The notes beneath the pieces are model-generated. The model saw nothing but the letters and a program-made list of their open reading frames with translations, was not told where the DNA came from and searched no databases. The translations under genes were made by a program, and so were the position numbers. DNA of 10,654 bases. Source: an uncultured Propionibacteriaceae bacterium. Lineage in GTDB: Bacteria; Actinomycetota; Actinomycetes; Propionibacteriales; Propionibacteriaceae. The stretch's first letter is position 1, and each line of letters starts with the position of its first letter. Shown in pieces: positions 5,522-10,654 of the stretch. The DNA is taken from NCBI GenBank assembly GCA_936924635.1, contig CAKZHP010000091.1, forward strand, positions 1-10,654, in the 5' to 3' direction.

Positions 5522-6332
5522 CTACTCGCCGCCCTGGCAGCCCATCGTCTGCACGGGCGTGGCGCCCGGCCGGGACCACTGGGGGCGGGGCGGCTGGCCG
5601 GGCGGCTGGCCGGGCCCTAGGTCGGGGTCCGGTGTGGTCGGTGCGCCAGAACCACGAGATCGGCGCCCCGTGCCCGCCCTTTGGCGATCCGACGTCCGGC
5701 GCCTCCGGCCAACCCTCGGGGGTGTCCTCCCAGGCTTCCCTGCGGCCGTACGGCGTCATGTCAAGCAGGTACAACGAGCTGTCCACGGGCTCGACCCCCC
5801 GGCCGGTCGTGGAGTAGGTGAGGTACACGCGGTCACCGTCGCGCAGGTAGCAGGTGAGGCGACCGTCCTCGGCGGCGATGGCCTCCTCGACGCCGCGCAC
5901 GGAGTACCAGGGCTGGGTGCAGCCCATGAACTCGACGTACGGGGCGACCTCCTCCCACCGGCCCAAGGTGACGACTGCGTACGAGACCCCGCGTGCGTTC
6001 AGGTACACCGGGTCGTGCAAGTGCCAGACCGTCAGCGTGCAGCCCTCGCACTACCCCTGGGACGGGGCGCCGTCGTGCCACATGGAGTGGTAGACGATCA
6101 GCTCGTCACGACCCTGGAACAGGTCGAGGAACGGCACGGCGCCGTCGGCCCCGGTCACCTCGGCCGTCCCGTAGTCCTCGACCATCGGCAGCCGGCGGCG
6201 GGCTGCGGCGATGGCGTCGCCCTCGCGGGTGTGGGCCGTCTCGCGCTCCAGCAGCTCGTCCCGGGCCTGTTGCCAGGTATCCCGGTCGACGATCGGAGGC
6301 CGTCCTGTGGTCGTGTCGTCCTGCGTGGTCGT
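5522..6332 (-). pseudogene. Decayed DUF899 thioredoxin-like (predicted dithiol-disulfide isomerase) gene
   Basis: The homology starts at GRPPIVDRDTWQQARDELLE, passes AAARRRLPMVEDYG and DLFQGRDELIVYHSMW, and continues after a break with CEGCTLTVWHLHDP, YLNARGVSYAVVTLGRWEEV, MGCTQPWYSVRG and LYLLDMTPYGRREAWEDTPE. This is the DUF899 pattern, a thioredoxin-fold family with a CxxC pair, here Cys-Glu-Gly-Cys. Three lesions are visible. First, TAG (6051-6053) interrupts the frame just before CEGC, where relatives carry a residue such as Gln (CAG). Second, no in-frame ATG, GTG or TTG follows the AGGAGG site at 6336-6341; ACG codons stand there instead. Third, the C terminus makes family-like sense (PRPQWSRPGATPVQTMG, then TAG at 5522-5524) only if one base is dropped in the CCCC run at 5624-5627. 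Without that shift the frame runs into proA with no stop. The family call is strong; the frameshift is inference. About 270 codons would have been intact. Confidence 0.82.
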
Positions 6333-6335
6333 GGC

Positions 6336-6341
6336 CCTCCT
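6336..6341 (-). promoter_or_regulatory. Orphan Shine-Dalgarno site AGGAGG of the DUF899 pseudogene
   Basis: On the minus strand an ideal AGGAGG is followed by GCC ACG ACC ACG CAG in the DUF899 frame. A start codon is expected 3-9 bases on, but only ACG triplets occur there (6330-6332 and 6324-6326). A T-to-C change of a former ATG would explain this. ACG initiation is known but rare, so residual weak translation is not excluded. Confidence 0.6.
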
Positions 6342-6511
6342 GCCATCGAGCCGGCACCTACCAGCACCCTCAGCCAGCCTACGGACGGCACGACGGGTTC
6401 TTGCCGATTCGCAGAGAAGGTTGTCTCCGGGCCGTACGTTCGAGACATTCCTAGGGACGGTCGACGGTCGACGACGACGCATGACGTCAGAGACCGACCG
6501 AGGAGGACGAG

Positions 6512-6877
6512 ATGGCCAGCTACCCAGAGTTCATCTCAGCAGCAGGTGCCTGCCTGGTGTCCACGAACGTGATGCAGGGCCGCGGCCTCGTGCGGTGGAT
6601 GGTGCGAGGCGCGTCGCAGCACCCGGCCGACAACGGCTGGCGCATCTTCAGCCACATCGACACCTCGGAGTACCTGAACGACCCGGCCAACCTCCAGATC
6701 GTCGACTTCAACGAGGTCTGCTCCATCGAGCCGGCGCTGATCGGGATCTGGGACATGCCGGTCGGCAGTGATCTGGAGATCGCCCGAGACGAGCGCGGCA
6801 TCCGCCTCGTGGACGCCAAGACCGGCCGCGAGATCCCGGTCGAGGCGCACTACGTGCCTCCGCAGCACCGCGCCTGA
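6512..6877 (+). CDS. DUF2185 / Imm33-like small protein
   Basis: This is a 121-residue soluble protein without signal peptide or membrane span. The order CLVSTNVMQGRGLVRWMVR, then NGWRIFSHIDTSEYLNDPAN, then IVDFNEVCSIEPALIGIWDM and PVGSDLEIARDERG matches the DUF2185 layout. In that family a short strand with a Cys/Ser is followed by a W-R-F/I-x-S segment, an E-Y-x-N/D-x-P-x-N helix, and a final P-x-G-S motif. This domain is described as an immunity-protein-like (Imm33) domain, though many members stand alone with unknown function. The ATG is well supported by AGGAGG (6501-6506) at 5 bases spacing. It is divergent from the DUF899 pseudogene (180 bases between them). No toxin gene is adjacent. 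No convincing promoter could be placed upstream; a GTCGAC-G-GTCGAC dyad lies at 6460-6472. Confidence 0.75.
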   Translation: MASYPEFISAAGACLVSTNVMQGRGLVRWMVRGASQHPADNGWRIFSHIDTSEYLNDPANLQIVDFNEVCSIEPALIGIWDMPVGSDLEIARDERGIRLVDAKTGREIPVEAHYVPPQHRA

Positions 6878-6915
6878 CGTCGACGGCCGATCGAACCACA
6901 TCGGCATCCGACGAG

Positions 6916-6983
6916 ACCTAGCAAGGGTTCTGTGCGTTCCGAACGGATATTTCGCTTCTGTCTGGACTGAACATGTGTTCAAT
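6916..6983 (+). repeat. 68-bp direct repeat, copy 2
   Basis: This is the same orientation and length as copy 1 at 4056-4123, from ACCTAGCAAG to TGTTCAAT, with 11 substitutions and no gaps. It lies between the DUF2185-like gene and the export operon, 112 bases before the first adaptor start. The left arm of the copy 1 palindrome is altered here (GAACGGAT against GAAGCGAA). The TGAACA-N2-TGTTCA dyad and the preceding TGTCTGGAC stretch are intact. Confidence 0.85.
6968..6981. promoter_or_regulatory. Operator-like dyad TGAACA-N2-TGTTCA (copy 2)
   Basis: TGAACATGTGTTCA repeats the copy 1 dyad with only the two spacer bases changed (CT to TG), as expected if the half-sites are under selection. It lies 114 bases upstream of the export operon start, a position suitable for a regulator of that operon. 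TetR-type and LexA-type readings are both possible. Confidence 0.45.
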
Positions 6984-7024
6984 GCGCATCCGGAGCCCCC
7001 GGGGGCACGGCGGTCCACAGGTGG

Positions 7025-7042
7025 GTCACAGGAGTGCGTGAC
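7025..7042. promoter_or_regulatory. Short inverted repeat GTCAC-N8-GTGAC before the export operon
   Basis: GTCAC (7025-7029) and GTGAC (7038-7042) are reverse complements separated by 8 bases. They lie 53 bases before the adaptor ATG. The dyad is short and could be chance; it is listed as a candidate regulator site. No confident -35/-10 pair was found in this 218-base gap. Confidence 0.2.
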
Positions 7043-7095
7043 AGAATCGCGGGGGTCGTTCGCGAAGGCGTACGGCCGCAGGCGGAAGGACCCCC

Positions 7096-8252
7096 ATGGC
7101 GCGGTGGCGTACGCGGACGAAGGTGATCATCCTGGTGGCGGCGCTCGCCGTCCTGGCCGGAGCTGGTCTCCTGGTCTGGCGGCTCACCCGCCCGGCCCCC
7201 GCACCGGTCGCCGCGACCACCACGGCGAAGGCCACCAAGACCACGCTCCGCCAGGCGGTCAGCGCATCGGGGACGATCGCGCCGCAGCGGCAGTCGTACC
7301 TCAACTTCCCGGCCGCCGGCACCGTCAAGACGGTGTCCGCGCAGATCGGCGACACCGTCACCGCCGGTCAGGTGCTGGCCACGCAGGACACGACCACGCT
7401 CGACGCCGCGGTCAGCAGCGCCGAGGCCGCCGTGAACGCCGCCTCCTCGAGCCTCGACACCCTGCTCGACAACGGCTCGGCCACCGACACCCAGATCGCC
7501 TCCGCCCGGGCCCAGCTCGCCTCCGCCCAGGCCAAGCTCACCCAGGCCAAGGCCGACCAGCAGGGCGCGACCATCGCGGCCCCCTTCGCCGGGGTGGTCG
7601 CACAGGTGAACCTCACGGCCGGGGCCAAGGTCGCCGGCAGCGGCTCCACCACCACCGGCGCCGGGACGACGACCACGGTGACCTCGGCGACACAGGCCTC
7701 CGCGCAGCTGGTCATCGTCGACACCACCGCCTGGCAGGTCAACGCCACCGTGGGCATGGCCGACCTGAGCCAGCTGAAGCAGGGCATGGCCGTGCTGGTG
7801 ACGCCGACCGGGTCGGGCGCGCAGCTGCCCGGCACCCTCACCTCCATCGGCATCGTCGGCTCCACCAGCGCCGGCACCGCCTCCTTCCCGATCATCGTCA
7901 CGATCACCGGCAACCCACCCAACCTGTACATCGGTGGCACCGCCGACGCCTCGGTGACCGTCAGCCAGACCGAGGCGCTCACGGTGCCCACCGCCGCGGT
8001 GTCGACCGTCGACGGCAAGACCGTGGTCACGGTGGTCCGCTCCGGCACCGAGACCGTCGCTCCCGTCACCGTCGGCCGCACCTCCGGCCCCCTCACCGAG
8101 ATCACCGCGGGGCTGAGCGAGGGTGACGAGGTGGTCATCCCCGCCGGGGCACGCGCCACCGGCAACGGCTCTGCCCGGCCCACCGCCTCCCGCCCCTCCG
8201 GATCCCGAGGCGGCAACAACGGCGGCGCCCCCTCAGGCCAGGCGACCCCGCG

Positions 8253-8256
<4 letters not shown>
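7096..8256 (+). CDS. MacA/HlyD-type membrane-fusion (periplasmic adaptor) protein
   Basis: This is the adaptor subunit of a MacAB-like ABC exporter, 386 residues. A basic start (MARWRTRTK) is followed by one membrane anchor at about 9-28, placing the rest outside the cell. The first half of the lipoyl/barrel-sandwich domain is visible as SASGTIAPQRQSYLNFPAAGT, then IGDTVTAGQVLATQD. A short Ala-rich helical hairpin follows at about 97-152. The second lipoyl half is TIAAPFAGVVAQVNLTAGAKV. Next come a Gly/Thr low-complexity insert (TTTGAGTTTTVTSATQAS, about 182-199), a beta-barrel region and the LSEGDEVVIPAG motif of the membrane-proximal domain. The tail is disordered and Ser/Gly/Pro-rich. GGAAGGA lies about 5 bases upstream of the ATG. 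The stop overlaps the ATPase start (ATGA). The short hairpin fits a monoderm host with no TolC-type partner. Confidence 0.9.
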
Positions 8257-10171
<1,915 letters not shown>

Positions 10172-10173
10172 CC

Positions 10174-10654
10174 ATGGCATCGTCTCGCAAGACCGCAGGT
10201 CGGCTCGTCGCCGGTACGGCGGTCGTGGGGCTCGCCGTCGTCGGCGTCCTGGGCTATCAGGCCTCCGCCACGCCCGCCGACCCGAACGCCCGCTACCGGC
10301 TCGTCACGGCCGGCCCGGGCACGGTCACCACGTCGCTGTCGCTGTCGGGCACCGTGCACCGGGTGAACCAGGTCTCCGTGTCGTTCCCCACCACCGGGAA
10401 GGTGCTCTCGGTCGCCGTCAAGCCCGGCGACCAGGTCGCCGCCGGGGCTCCCCTGGCCTCCATCGACACCACGCCCCTCCAGAACGCGGTGCTCGATGCC
10501 GAGGCCGCTCTCCTGGCCGCCGAGGCCAAGCTGGAGACTGACCAGACCATCGCCGACGCCGCAGCCAGTGCGAGTACGGCACCGGCCGCCGCCGGAACCG
10601 CCAAGGCCGGCAGTGCGGGTGGCGCGGGGGTCGGCGCCCCCGGGGCGGGCGGCA
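10174..10654 (+). CDS. Second membrane-fusion adaptor protein, 3' truncated
   Basis: This open frame starts at the ATG two bases after the permease stop and runs off the window with no stop (160 full codons visible). A basic start (MASSRKTAGR) and a hydrophobic segment at about 11-27 look like a membrane anchor or signal. The lipoyl-type half-motif follows: SLSGTVHRVNQVSVSFPTTG, then VLSVAVKPGDQVAAGAPLAS. After that come an Ala-rich helix (LQNAVLDAEAALLAAEAKLE) and a Gly/Ala/Ser-rich linker where the hairpin would be. The arrangement matches the adaptor at 7096 but the two sequences are clearly diverged, so this is not a recent tandem copy. AGGAA in the permease end can act as ribosome binding site. 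It may be an alternative or partner adaptor for the same exporter. Confidence 0.85.
   Translation, partial: MASSRKTAGRLVAGTAVVGLAVVGVLGYQASATPADPNARYRLVTAGPGTVTTSLSLSGTVHRVNQVSVSFPTTGKVLSVAVKPGDQVAAGAPLASIDTTPLQNAVLDAEAALLAAEAKLETDQTIADAAASASTAPAAAGTAKAGSAGGAGVGAPGAGG

Noticed and set aside
4146..6020. A single 624-codon minus-strand gene joining the DUF899 part and ProA
   Set aside because: ProA homology starts exactly at the ATG at 5387, and the residues between the two domains are low-complexity with no family match. The fusion arises because the DUF899 frame has lost its stop.
6401..6511. Promoter for the DUF2185-like gene (TTGTCT or TTGCCG as -35)
   Set aside because: No -10 hexamer is found at a 16-19 base spacing from either candidate, so no promoter is called.
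6916..6983. Shared peptide FASVWTEH(L/V)FN encoded by both repeat copies, suggesting a repeated mini-gene
   Set aside because: Neither copy has a ribosome binding site or shared start, the flanking frames differ, and the conservation is better explained by the DNA dyad. Two substitutions being silent is not enough evidence.
6768..8126. A 452-codon plus-strand frame and the long minus-strand frames opposite the exporter genes (7368-8864, 8135-10180)
   Set aside because: They are Arg/Gly/His- or Ala-rich shadows typical of high-GC DNA, lying over genes with clear domain motifs in the correct frame.

Overview
This window comes from a high-GC Gram-positive bacterium (Actinomycetota). The base composition is strongly G+C rich, GTG starts occur, ATGA/GTGA stop-start overlaps are frequent, and proA, nadD, rsfS and a tRNA-Ala lie close together. 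A member of the Propionibacteriales is my guess, but the sequence alone does not settle it.

Layout. (1) Positions 1-2509, plus strand: a truncated lipoprotein-type substrate-binding protein, a SsuC/ThiX-type ABC permease and a uridine phosphorylase-like enzyme in one tight operon. This looks like nucleoside or pyrimidine uptake and salvage; no ATPase is visible and it may lie upstream. (2) Positions 2566-2687, minus strand: tRNA-Ala(GGC) followed by a Rho-independent terminator. (3) Positions 2757-3969, minus strand: a 46-residue membrane miniprotein, nadD (NAD biosynthesis) and rsfS (ribosome silencing factor), stop-to-start coupled. (4) Positions 4146-5387, minus strand: proA (proline biosynthesis). 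A long imperfect inverted repeat (5438-5514) lies upstream. Beyond it is a decayed DUF899 thioredoxin-like gene carrying an in-frame amber codon, a likely frameshift and no usable start. (5) Positions 6512-6877, plus strand: a small DUF2185/Imm33-like protein, divergent from the pseudogene. (6) Positions 7096-10654, plus strand: an export operon of membrane-fusion adaptor, MacB-type ATPase, MacB/FtsX permease and a second adaptor that runs off the window.

The main structure not explained by genes is a 68-bp direct repeat (4056-4123 and 6916-6983, 57 of 68 positions identical by my hand alignment). It brackets the proA / DUF899 pseudogene / Imm33-like segment. Each copy ends in a TGAACA-N2-TGTTCA dyad resembling a TetR-type or LexA-type operator. 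No CRISPR array, insertion sequence, rRNA or obvious phage gene was seen. No gene-free stretch exceeds 300 bases.
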